Below, in pieces: positions 34,889-45,479 of a stretch of 64,000 nucleotides of DNA. Numbering within the stretch: the first letter of the stretch is position 1; each line of letters opens with the position of its first letter. This stretch comes from Antedon mediterranea (lineage: Eukaryota > Echinodermata > Crinoidea > Comatulida > Antedonidae): assembly GCF_964355755.1 (NCBI RefSeq), contig NC_092677.1, forward strand, positions 11,740,601 through 11,804,600. Reading direction: 5' to 3'. A program made the translations under genes and the position numbers. A model generated the notes under the pieces. It did not search any database, was not told the DNA's origin, and saw only the letters and a program-made list of their open reading frames with translations.

Positions 34889-36511
34889 TTACAACATGAT
34901 CAGAGAGATGAGTCCAGACGCAACGATGAAGAGGGCGCTGCCTACGGCTGTTTGCATTGAGCCATTACATTCATCGGTAGTGCAAACGGTGTAACATAAT
35001 TCGACGCCACCAGATTCAGCACATTGGGTCGTGAAAACTCCACATCCACGAATTACTGCCTCAACGTCATTTGCTTTTGACTCACTTTTCTAAAAGAAAA
35101 ATGAAATATATCTTACATATTGTTGCTTACAATATATTTGGTACCATTCACTTTTATTTGACTCTTGCATACAGCGGCCTGGCCGGAACTAACCACCTTT
35201 TACAAATACATTCCGTCGTATTTAAACATAACCACAGGTGGAAATATGCAAATTAAGTCAAATTGTGCGTCACACAAAAGACCGTACATTGATTCTCCTT
35301 GTTGGACGCAACGCAAAGGAGTAAAGGCGCCGCCATTAATTTGACCAATCACGGCGCGATGGACCATCCGCACTGTCTCGTGTGATTGGTCAGCTTACTT
35401 GCGTTGGGCCTACGTCGTTGCGTCCACGTGGGAACCAATTTTAACCTATGATATTGTCGTCACACGCGAGCGACGTTTGAGAGATGGGGTACCTTTTTCA
35501 TTCGACTAATGTTAGGACGATCCTTTTTTTTTGGCGAAAAAAAATGTATTTTTTAGACCAATTTCTTAAAATACCTATCACAAATTAATTAATTAATTAA
35601 TTAACTGCTAGTCATAATAATTTATGTTATTCGGTATCGGTGGTAGGAAGGAGACTCCCCTTCTTCATATGACACGATCATTGTAGGAGTGACAATAGAA
35701 AATTATTGATTGTAACTTACGTAACATGAACTTGTGCAGTTGACCGTTGTGATCTGGGCACTGTCAAAAGGGTCACCACATTTACTCTCTGTGACACTGG
35801 TACATGAATAACATGTCAGGGCGTAACTGCCTGAAAATTAAAAAATTGCGATGCTTTTTACTAGTTCGTACTTTTATGTCCCAAACATCCTATCCCAACA
35901 ATCAATTCCTGTTCTGTTTATGAATATTGTATACCGGTATATATCAATATTGCTCTTTCTATTTCCCATCCTCTTTTTGAATATTTTCTTTTTTTCTATA
36001 TACATAATGCTTTGTAACTAATCAATTAGACTTTCCCCAAGTCTGTATTTATTGTCTTTTGCTTATGTTTAGTCCACCAAAATATTTCGTATTTTACGTA
36101 TGAAGCGCCATGTGTGCCAAATTATATCTTTTTACCCAAATTTAAGTTTCATTACAGTCTAGAACCTAGAATATATAATATAAAATTAAAATGGAGATTA
36201 ATATCTTTACAATTGTGATGAAATTGTTATTGTCGAATAATTTGTTTTTTTTCTTTTGTCCTCTGTTCTAGGTTTACCAACTAGCATATAGTTTAGCACC
36301 TGTTTGGTCTTTCCTTGCCTTTTATATTTGTTTGGGTTTTTTTTCTATGTAGTGTATATGGAAATTTAATATATAAAAATAAATTTGCTGCATTAGAAAG
36401 TGTGTAGTTAATATACTATAAAACACACTATAAAATAAAATTTAAAAACAATTTACCTGTTGTAATAACAGTAGTAAGTATTGCTAGTACCAACCACATT
36501 TGATGACCCAT
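34889..36511 (-). CDS. Ly6-D: secreted uPAR/Ly6 (QVR-like) three-finger protein with 10 cysteines
   Basis: Coding exons 36457-36511, 35721-35830 and 34889-35089 join to 121 aa. The signal peptide is MGHQMWLVLAILTTVITT. The N-terminal finger is ALTCYSC, KCGDPFDSA and NCTSSCY; the C-terminal finger runs VIRGCGVFTTQC to CTTDECNGS, with a hydrophobic tail ending SLIML and no terminal charge, a good GPI signal. Unlike the other five genes it lacks the extra cysteine two residues before the CYSC box, so it has the canonical ten. A leader exon donor lies at 37801, and GGCCAATCAGAG (CCAAT box) near 37902 marks the likely promoter. Introns hold several MITE-C copies and a T28 run. Confidence 0.85.
35283..35437. 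mobile_element. MITE-C copy (left end degraded)
   Basis: Interior GACCAATCACGGCGCGATGG and GTGATTGGTCAGC, right end CGTTGCGTCCACGTGGGAAC. In Ly6-D intron 2. Confidence 0.6.
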
Positions 36512-36623
36512 GATGAACCTAAAAAAAAGAGACTTATTTATTTTAAACTAAAAAAGTATATATGCTTGATTTCTGTGAGTAAGGGAAAAGGTATATAAAC
36601 CTAAACGTAATTTTAAAATTACA

Positions 36624-36628
<5 letters not shown>

Positions 36629-36656
<28 letters not shown>
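36629..36656 (+). repeat. poly-T run of 28
   Basis: An uninterrupted T run upstream of Ly6-D coding exon 1. It could be the A-tail of a decayed minus-strand retroelement, but no body was recognised. Confidence 0.9.
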
Positions 36657-36661
<5 letters not shown>

Positions 36662-36781
36662 TTTCGGACACAAAACTGCCTAGAACCGTACATTATTTTT
36701 TGTGTACAGTATTATGGTTAAAGATTGATGCGAGAAGATGTGATCAATTTTAACGTCATTGGGGAAACATCATCGCGTCAT

Positions 36782-36842
36782 AAAGCTTGGAATTCCCACT
36801 CATTGCGCCTATGTTACGTTGCATCCAATTTGAAGCCAAGCT
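36782..36842. mobile_element. MITE-C fragment
   Basis: AAAGCTTGGAATTCCCACTC left and GAAGCCAAGCTT right, with most of the interior lost. Confidence 0.5.
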
Positions 36843-37083
36843 TCGAAATTCCAACCTTAAACAAGAAATATTTCTTACAAAAGTCACCGCCCATTGCACA
36901 ATAATTACCGTCTATAGGCCTATGCATTTCACTATTTATCAGCAAATGTTTTCATTGTCTTAGTTCCCAGACGTACTGTGGGGTGTGCGCATGCCCAATC
37001 CGAGTTCCCAAATACCCATTTTTTCAGCCGTAGTAAACTAAAAGCTACCGCATGGTCCTAATATTCTCTTGAATATAACTGCC

Positions 37084-37228
37084 TAAAGCTTGGTTCCCAC
37101 TATAGGACTCAACGCAAGCGTGTTGACCAATGACAAGCGACAGTTCGAATAATCCATCACTTGTTATTGGTCAACTCACTTCGTTCCGTTACGTCGTTGT
37201 GGTGCGTCTCTATTGGGAACCAAGCTTG
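37084..37228. mobile_element. MITE-C copy
   Basis: AAAGCTTGGTTCCCACTATA left and ATTGGGAACCAAGCTT right; interior GTTGACCAATGACAAGCGAC and TTGTTATTGGTCAACTCAC. Confidence 0.8.
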
Positions 37229-37869
37229 AAAGAGCGGTGCGAAAACGAAAACATCTCATCTATAGCAAGTTTATTGTTTTTAACATTAGGCTGCCTTTAA
37301 TTAAGCTTGATATAATCAATTAAAAATATGATACAGTAACCATTGTGAGTAAGTTATACGATCACATTTCTCCTAGCGATGCGATGCTCAAATATATTCC
37401 TTTTATCCGATATTCTTTTCTTCAAAATTATATATGTGCCTATATAATTTATTGTGTATAGATATAACAATTGTATATAAAGTAAAAACATAATCCTGAT
37501 TTGTTTACAAACAAAATAAGTTTGTATTCAATGTACCATTGCCTACTGCAGTCTCATTTTGACACAATTTCATTGCACTTTAAGCCTAATCTTCTGTAGT
37601 TTCACAGAGAGGCAGACCCCGCTACACGCCTCAGTCCGATATTATTGACATTTGAAAGAGTATGGTGTAAAGGATCATTCAGTTTCTAAAATCTAGTAAT
37701 AATTTTTTTTTTGCCCTGCTTAAATTTCCCTTTTCTGTGAGGAGAAAAAAATGAATAAAATATATAATTAAATAATTGCGAAAATACTTACGTTATTGAC
37801 GCTATACTGCGGCTCTTCTCAATTTTTTAAATGGCAGAAAATGTTAAATCTTTGCTATTTGTTTGGAAT

Positions 37870-39469
37870 GCCCAGCAACAGCTCAAATAGAACATTATTA
37901 TTGGCCAATCAGAGCTATTTCTAACGATATTTTGTTTCCTAAATGAATATCTCTACAAGGTAAATGAAGCAGAAAACTAAATCATTCAGAGGTTTATTGT
38001 TTGTATTTATGCATGCCTAGAGTAACGTATCGCCTTTCAAGCGTTGCCATGATGATCTTGAAAAAAACAGAACATATCCTAAAGAATCGATTACACTTAA
38101 TCATTTTCTTCTCATTATATTGCAATGGCACCTTGGTGTTTTCGTGCGCGCGTGCAAAATATGCTATCATTATTATCATTGTTTGAACGCGCGCGTCCAG
38201 CTTATGTGCATCTTCGTTTGTCGAGATTGTTTTTTTTAAAGATTTAATTGTATTTACAGTTTTTTTTTTTTCGTACCGTAAGCATGATTAAATTACATTT
38301 CTGTATTGGGTTATCACTTTGTATTCATCTTTGTAGACTTCATTCCCTTTTAGCGAATATTCCAGTAAAATGAATACACATAGGTCCTACATAATTATGA
38401 ATAAATATATGAAGTAATTAAATATCCACTAATACAAGTGTAAAGTCACGTATGGTGTCTTATCGTACTACGTAATTGATAATAATAAAAATCATAATCC
38501 GGCCTGATTTTAATTTAACTAAAAGTTATACAGTGTGTGTGCTACCATCCTTGAGTTTCCTGCGTTGGTATAAAAAACAATTTTTGTAGACCATTGACTC
38601 TTGCTCCAAGTGCGTCCCATATTAAGCACGAACTGTCCGAGGCGGCGTCTCATAGTAGACACAAATTGTTAGAAGGGCACATAAGTTAACCAACATATTT
38701 AACTCTTTTTGTAATTTATCTTCTGCATGCATTAGCCTACTTGAATGTTTTGGTATGGAGAACCTCCTCTTTCTTTTTTCTTGAGTATACAAGGCTAGAT
38801 TGCTTTGATACAACAAAATAATCGAATCGTTATGATTCTAATAACATGACGGTTATGATGTTAATAAAACTGTATAATACCTTATACAATAGAGAAAAAA
38901 AATACCAACTACTATGTAACGGACGCCAAATTATGAACACCTCATAGATGGGAGGGGTACCGGTCATACTGGCCGACTTTAGAGGAAATTGTCGTCTGCA
39001 ACTATAGCATTTTAAAATGTTGCAAGAAGAAAGAACCGGATGAAAAACGGAACCCAGTAAGCCGAAGCTGATAGTAAAAACCTGATTGTTACATAGGCCT
39101 GGTAAAATTGTGTACGTCTGTTGACGTAAGGGATCATTCATTGAATAGTACACATGGGCAAACATTTACTGGTTTTATTATATAGACCTATATAATAGGT
39201 CTATTCAGTATATGAAGAGTAAACATTAGACCGAAAATACTCTAAACACATGAGTTATCAATAACTGAACATATTTACACATCTATATACAAACACTGTG
39301 GGCATCAAGTAAACCAAAAGTAAGTAAAGTAAACACAGATAATATTAAGTTGGAGCCTTTAATACCCTGTTTACGATATTCGCGCGAATCGAAAAATGTC
39401 TGATTGGTTGGTGCATTCTTTTTTACGTCACAAAAGTGGATGAAAATAATAAATACACATGCGCATTAG
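37870..39469. other. intergenic, Ly6-D promoter to Ly6-E 3' end
   Basis: The left edge carries the CCAAT-type promoter of Ly6-D. A GCGCGC-rich imperfect hairpin lies near 38144-38202. The minus-strand AATAAA at 39174-39179 may end Ly6-E. Minus-strand open frames at 38622-39165 were examined and not called. Confidence 0.45.
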
Positions 39470-42324
39470 TCAACGCTTTCGATTATAGTCCATGATACAA
39501 TGTGCGATTGTGTATGTTACAAGTAGAAGAGCGCCTTTAACGGTTGTAGTTGTAGCAGCATTACATTCGTCCTTCTCACAGGTAGTAAAGCAGGTGTCAT
39601 ATCCAGCGACTTCAATACAGTCATCATCACCGGAACCGGTACTGCTACATCCACGTTCCACGTATGAAATGCCTGCAATATCTGTTTCGGCTTTCTGTGG
39701 AAATTAAAAATGTAATTTAAAAAGAGGTTGAATTGAATGGAGTTGATTTATTTACATCTCATTAAAAGAAAAACATGCACAGTTTATGATACAAAATATA
39801 AAAGACAGATACAGAGCCACAGGATAGCCCATGAAAGTCCCAATGTGGGAATTATTTCGAATGGGGTCCTCCTCAATAATAAATTTAGAAATGACAAAAA
39901 CAGAAAAAAAAATTACAATACATAAAACATACTTAACTACTGGTACATTTAAAAATATTACTTTACCGTTGATTCACTATCACAAGCTCTAATTCTAAGA
40001 TAATCCTTTACTTTTATTTTAAAATGTTCAATAGATTTGCTTTGTTTTATTATTATGAGCAGGCAGGGCAATCCAATTCTTAATTGCTGAATATATAAAC
40101 GGACTACGAGCAACTTATTTAGAAGTAGGTACTCGAAAATTAAGACTGCTCCCTCTTGTATTACATTGGTGACATTCATTAATACGGTTATCTTAAAAAA
40201 TACAGGGCTCAATATTTATCTTATAAACACGCAATTTCCTAGCATGCAATGGCTTTCCATATTTGCTAGTTGAAAATGTTAAAACTACAATAGTTATGTT
40301 TATTTCTTTTTAGTGTAGTGAAAGCTACTGTAGACGTGATCAACTAATTTTGTTATTTGAAGTTTGAAAGAATTAATTTCCCAATTGCTTGATAATTATG
40401 TTTTTCAATTTGCTTTTTTTTTATCTGGCAAAAAGGTTTGATAGTGAATAATGTAGACATGTAATGAAAACACTAACCATCAACCGACCGATGAAAGATT
40501 TTACAGAGGAAAATGAAGTGATAAAAAAATGAAAAAATAATTCAAGCTAATATATTTCATTTTGTAAAAGTAAGTCTCTTACATAACAACCTGTCGTTGA
40601 GCAATTGCCCGATTTGATTCCGATACTGTTAAATGGATCGTCACAGTTTGGAGTCTCGAGAGATGTGCAAAAGTAGCAGCTTAAACAATTACCTATTGAG
40701 AAATATAATAAGAATAATCATTAAATGAAATATCGCTCGATTACCCGGGTTCGAATTAGTAATCAATTACTAAAAACTAGCTTTTCGTAGATAAGCCCTT
40801 TTCTCAAAGTATACCACTCGATTCCGTAGCTGTCACTAGATTCTATCTGGCAGACTATTGCAAGTCTACTAGATACATGTCTAACTTTATTAAGTACTTG
40901 TAATACACAATATACCTGCCATTAGATTAACATAGTACACAGTTATTGCTTTTAATTTTATCAGTATGCCTAAATTGCAATGTTTATGAATAGGCATGCA
41001 GGCATGATACATATAACAATAAGGTCGTATGGTGTATATTAGATTGTATTGTGTGTCGCTAATAACACAAAACATTGTTGTTATACAGTCAACGTATGTT
41101 GGTAACGAAGTGGTATTAAAACTTCAGGGATTCAGTGGCATGTTCCCCAAAAATGATAATCAATATTGGCATAATTTTGGATAGTAATAAGTTGTTTATT
41201 AAATTGATCGATTAATGTTGACGGATAGTGGCTATTGGTGGTAAATATTGATCAATAAGCCTACATTCGTCTTCAGTCATTCGCCTGCTGCTGTCGAAAT
41301 AATAAATTCATATTTACTTTTCCTGTCATTTTTCGTTGCACTGTAGATACGTGACATTCATAAAGGCCAATTTACACAGACGAGCGGTAACGGTAAGCGG
41401 TAAAGTTGAGCGGAAAACGCAAAAATAGAATCTATGTTATTTCTTATGACCATTTACACAGAACGCGGAGCGAACGAGTGGTTGAGCGAAAATCCGCTCA
41501 GGATGATCGAAACAGATTTGATTTTGTGAAAATAACGCGCGGTATTTATGGATTCTGGCCAACCAACGACATGATTGATATGACGTCATCTATCAACAAC
41601 TTTTTTTTGCGTCCGTCGAGTGAAAGACGACAATCGAGTGCCGTAGTAGGCCTAGCCTAGTTTGCAACTTCTTTTTATTCAGAAATACAAACACCTACGA
41701 CGTGACTAATGTTCGTATAAGGACAGTGAAAAGAAAATATACATTTTAGTACGTTATTAGGCAACAATTCCCTATAAAACTTAGGTCTGTGTGTGCTAGG
41801 CCTACTGACAGTCAGTCACATCCAGGCCAGCAGTGACTGCATTAGCCTCGAGGCCTACACGCATCTACTTTCCACCACTACGTGCGCGAACTCCGCGCGC
41901 TGTGTAAATGGGAAAGGCCACGCGGTTTTTCGCTTACAATTTCCGCTTACCGTTACCGCTCGTCTGTGTAAATTGGCCTTTTACAGCTTATACGGTTTAT
42001 TGATCAACTTATGCATGCACATTATTAAAGTGTATTGACATTTGTTTAGCAGCTTTAAGCCATTTAAAATGGCTTAAACGGCTGTATGACCACGACCCAT
42101 GTTTGTCGGTTACTGTACTTCATACTTTATTTATGAACACTTGCGGCACACCGCTCATAGGTGATAGGTATGGAAGGCATTAAGTGCAAAAACGTAACTA
42201 AATTCAATCCATCGTGTAGTATAGTTCATTGAATGATTAATGGATAAACCTACCTAAACATTGTGTTCTTACCTGTCGTACAAAGGCACAACACGAAACC
42301 CACTACGTACTGTATTCTTTGCAT
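39470..42324 (-). CDS. Ly6-E: uPAR/Ly6 (QVR-like) three-finger protein with a basic C-terminus
   Basis: Coding exons 42273-42324, 40583-40692 and 39470-39694 join to 128 aa. The signal peptide starts MQRIQYVVGFVLCLC. The N-terminal finger is NCLSCYFC, NCDDPFNS and NCSTTGCY; the C-terminal finger runs YVERGCSSTGSGDDDC to CEKDECN. The tail VKGALLLVTYTIAHCIMDYN ends in RKR. That is unlike a cleaved GPI signal, and it could instead be a membrane helix with a short basic cytosolic end. Fold eleven-cysteine pattern as in Ly6-A/B/C/F. A probable leader exon donor lies at 43073. Intron 1 (~1.6 kb) carries a 620-bp MITE-D. Confidence 0.85.
41362..41982. mobile_element. MITE-D copy 1 (620 bp)
   Basis: Terminal inverted repeats of ~39 bases: AAGGCCAATTTACACAGACG at the left and its complement at the right, each followed by AGCGGTAACGGTAAGCGG. 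A second inner inverted pair (CCATTTACACAG...CGCGGAG and CTCCGCGCGCTGTGTAAATG) is nested inside. No transposase. Confidence 0.85.
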
Positions 42325-42526
42325 TTTCACACCTGATCAAAAATAAAATAGCCTTAGTACCGTTTTCATAATGTTAAAAGTAGGCCTATAACGTAAAATA
42401 ATAAATCTAACAGGCCCTATTAAATTGCTGTGCTCTGTGCACGAATATTCAACCAGTTTATCAAAGTGTTTTGGTGTGCTAACATAGAGTAATTGTAGCG
42501 GATAGAAATATTTAATTATTTTTATG

Positions 42527-42807
42527 CCCCAAGTCTGTAGTTATTATTTTATTTATGTTATTCCACCAGTCGGCGTTTTGATTTTTGTCGAATTACTATT
42601 ATACCCCTTTCACATCAACTAGAACAACTCCGGTTTTGCTAGGTCTTATGTGATAGTCTAGGTTCTAGGCCGAAATTAGTATTAAAAAAAATGTTTTAGC
42701 ACATATGGCGTTTCATACGTATTCTACCCGAACTCACAATTTCGACAAAAATCAAAACGCCGACTGGTGGAGTAACATAAATAAAATAATAACTACAGAC
42801 TTGGGGC
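42527..42807. repeat. inverted repeat, ~66-bp near-perfect arms
   Basis: 42527-42592 and 42741-42807 are near-perfect complements. They contain CCCCAAGTCTGTAGTTATTA and CCAGTCGGCGTTTTGATTTT. A one-armed diverged relative lies at about 36033-36080. Confidence 0.85.
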
Positions 42808-43099
42808 AAGTCTTGGTTATGTGAATGGCGTATTCTCGTGGAGTTTATCGTCGTCGTCGTTGCGAATGTTCTCCGACTCGGGGTCTCCGGGTTTCCATGG
42901 AGAATCACTGCGGAGTTCGATGTGAAAGGATATAGAGTAGGGGTTTAACTATTAGAGAAAGGGGGCTAATGTTAGAATAATTACTAATGAAAAGATTTTC
43001 GGTTGTCACAATGAAAAGTGTAAACTTGTCTAAAGATACACTACTTTTTAAATAAAAACCATCAGAAACTTACGTTTTGCAATTATTGTTACCTTGTCT

Positions 43100-45479
43100 T
43101 GACTCCAACATGTCACCAAATGAGGTGCGCCAATTTGTGTCAATTATTATATAATATTATTTTTTTTTTAATAACCAGTGCCTTAATTAAGCAATTTAAT
43201 TACTCAATCAAATTCAAAAACAAACAAAAGCTTAATTTGTAGTCGTCATGGACACGAATTTAGTTTTACATGCGAATAATATTTCGGATGTGTTCCAGTT
43301 ACTATTTGACTCACATCAATGCAATCACTTTTCGATTACCGATGTAATATGAAACCTAATTGGAGTGTCATGAAATACAACATGACAGACCCGACGTCGT
43401 TTTGCTGGCCGGTCATTTCATTTCATTTATTTGTCCGACATCATGTTCTGGGACCCCAAAAGCAACAGAATCACCATAAACATGTAATGTCTGGGGCCTC
43501 AGAAGAACTTTACTACAAAAATTAAAATCAATATACAGTTCGAGAATAATTTGAAGTTATAGGGCCAAGTCTATGCACTGTGCTGGTTATATTGTTTTCT
43601 ACGGTATGTAACTTTACATTTTAAACAATAATACTTTCAGTTTAGTTGTTTTATTTTCTTGTCGATGCATTAATTCAGGTGTAAATATATTTTTTTGTTT
43701 CAATGATGCAGTAGTATGTCTTTAATTCATTAAACTCTTTGTTAAATCAGACTGCCTGTGACGTATGTAATCTGCTATATTTTTTCAACCACCACCATTA
43801 TACTTATTTTAATTTTAACCGGTGGCCATGCCTTAAAGTTTGTTTAACAAACTTATTTTGGCCTCCTCCACACCATTTTATCCTAATTTTGTTATTTCAG
43901 TTATCGAATATTATATTATCATGTGGTTGTATTTATTATTTGTGTGTGGAAAATCAATAAAACAAACAAAGAAAACTATGCACTTTACAATGTTCAATAG
44001 TTCCAAATGAAGCGGGTGCTTGTTGTTGTTGTTAGTTCATTTTTATACTGGGTGACCTCTTCAGTCAAAGACTGATCTCCCAGAGGGCCCAGTTGGTGAT
44101 CAGTGGCTGTGATGTAGGCCTACTAATACACCGGGGTAACCCCCTACTCGTCTCGAAAGATGTACTAGGTTCTTTAAAGTGCACACGAGCTAGTTGTGTA
44201 CACTGGACCTACGGTTTATAGTCCTTATCCGAGAAGACTCGTTCTACCACCAGAACCATGGAGTGAGTGAGCCTCGAACCCCTGCCGATGTTATGGCTAG
44301 GTAATTACGGTTCCACTGTCTTAACCGCTCGGCCACTCACTCGAGTGAGTGGCCGAGTTTATGACTTGGATCCCATTCGTATTATTTTTATGTAGAGTAC
44401 ACATAACATTCATGAACGGTCAGCACTATCCCCTGCTAGGAAAAGAGGGAGATTCCTCTTTACTTTAGTGTATATCTCATTATGACAGTTTTAATACGTT
44501 ATGTGTATTTATTTAGACCCTTTAATACAAAATCAAGATGTTGATTGTTATAATCAACTGTAATGTATATTATATTATATACATTGTAATTGGCGATTGT
44601 GACGCCTCATAGTCTGGTCACATTATTACAGGTGCTCGTCTTATGTATGCAAATTCACTAAAGTAACAGTAGAAACGGCTGCAATGCGAAACAGTTACAC
44701 GATGCATGAGAATGTGCCACAACGGTAAGTGAGTTTTTACTATAACTAAGATTGTAATTTAATCAATAAACGTACGCCTTTATTATCATCATCGATCGGT
44801 TTAGGACGATCCGTGATGCGCCACATGTACAAAGTCTTATATCTGTCCACTGGTGCTTCTCACCACCCCTTGATTATCAGTGTAATTGTCTTCCATATAC
44901 GCCCCTGGTCGTTTATTCGAATAAATACAATAAATAAATTAACCCAGTTTGTAAAATATAGACCAAATTAAAAGCAAAACAAAATATCATATTTCTATTA
45001 ACCATTTAATAATTAATATAGGCCAACTTCCGTTCCGTTTTAAATTTCAGTAGAATGAAAATTACAACACATATATTGTTGTTTGGCTTCTTAAGATGTT
45101 AAAACTATAGAGGTCGCAATCATTGTTCAAGGTCTGAACATTTCAATTATCTCTATCCAAAAATACAATTAATAACTTAAAATAATAATAGGTTAAAATG
45201 AATGTACAATATAATTGGAACGGTAGATAAAATCTCAAAACGATGACCCCTTACAAACACAACACATACTTTTAACTGAGTTTTTATGTGTATGTAGCCT
45301 GGTCGTGGGCCAAATTTTGGCTTTCTCCTAAATTGACACAACTATATTAATAAAAAGTAGAAAATATTTTCACTTGGGCCTAAATATCCTTAATCCTTAA
45401 CTTAATATAATAATAGGCTGTACAGTACAGACTCTTTTGGGGATAAAAATGTACGCGGCGTCCATGATGAAAGTGAGGC
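43100..45479. other. intergenic, Ly6-E promoter side to Ly6-F 3' end
   Basis: Apart from a tRNA-derived SINE (44022-44342) nothing was recognised. The open frames in 43319-43960 lack conserved features. Confidence 0.45.
44022..44342 (-). mobile_element. tRNA-derived SINE
   Basis: Read on the minus strand it starts with a tRNA-like head: GAGTGAG, then box A-like TGGCCGAGCGGTTAAGA and box B-like GGTTCGAGGCTC, then ACTCACTC pairing with the head. About 220 bases of unrelated body follow, ending in an (AAC)n tail (plus strand GTTGTTGTTGTT at 44022-44033). It is a Ser/Leu-type pol III promoter layout, not a functional tRNA. Confidence 0.75.

Noticed and set aside
38830-39165. Minus-strand frame with a KCYSC word reminiscent of a Ly6 exon 2
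   Set aside because: The cysteine spacing is wrong (C-x4-C before CYSC), there is no DPFD box, no splice acceptor in the right phase and no other conserved cysteines follow.
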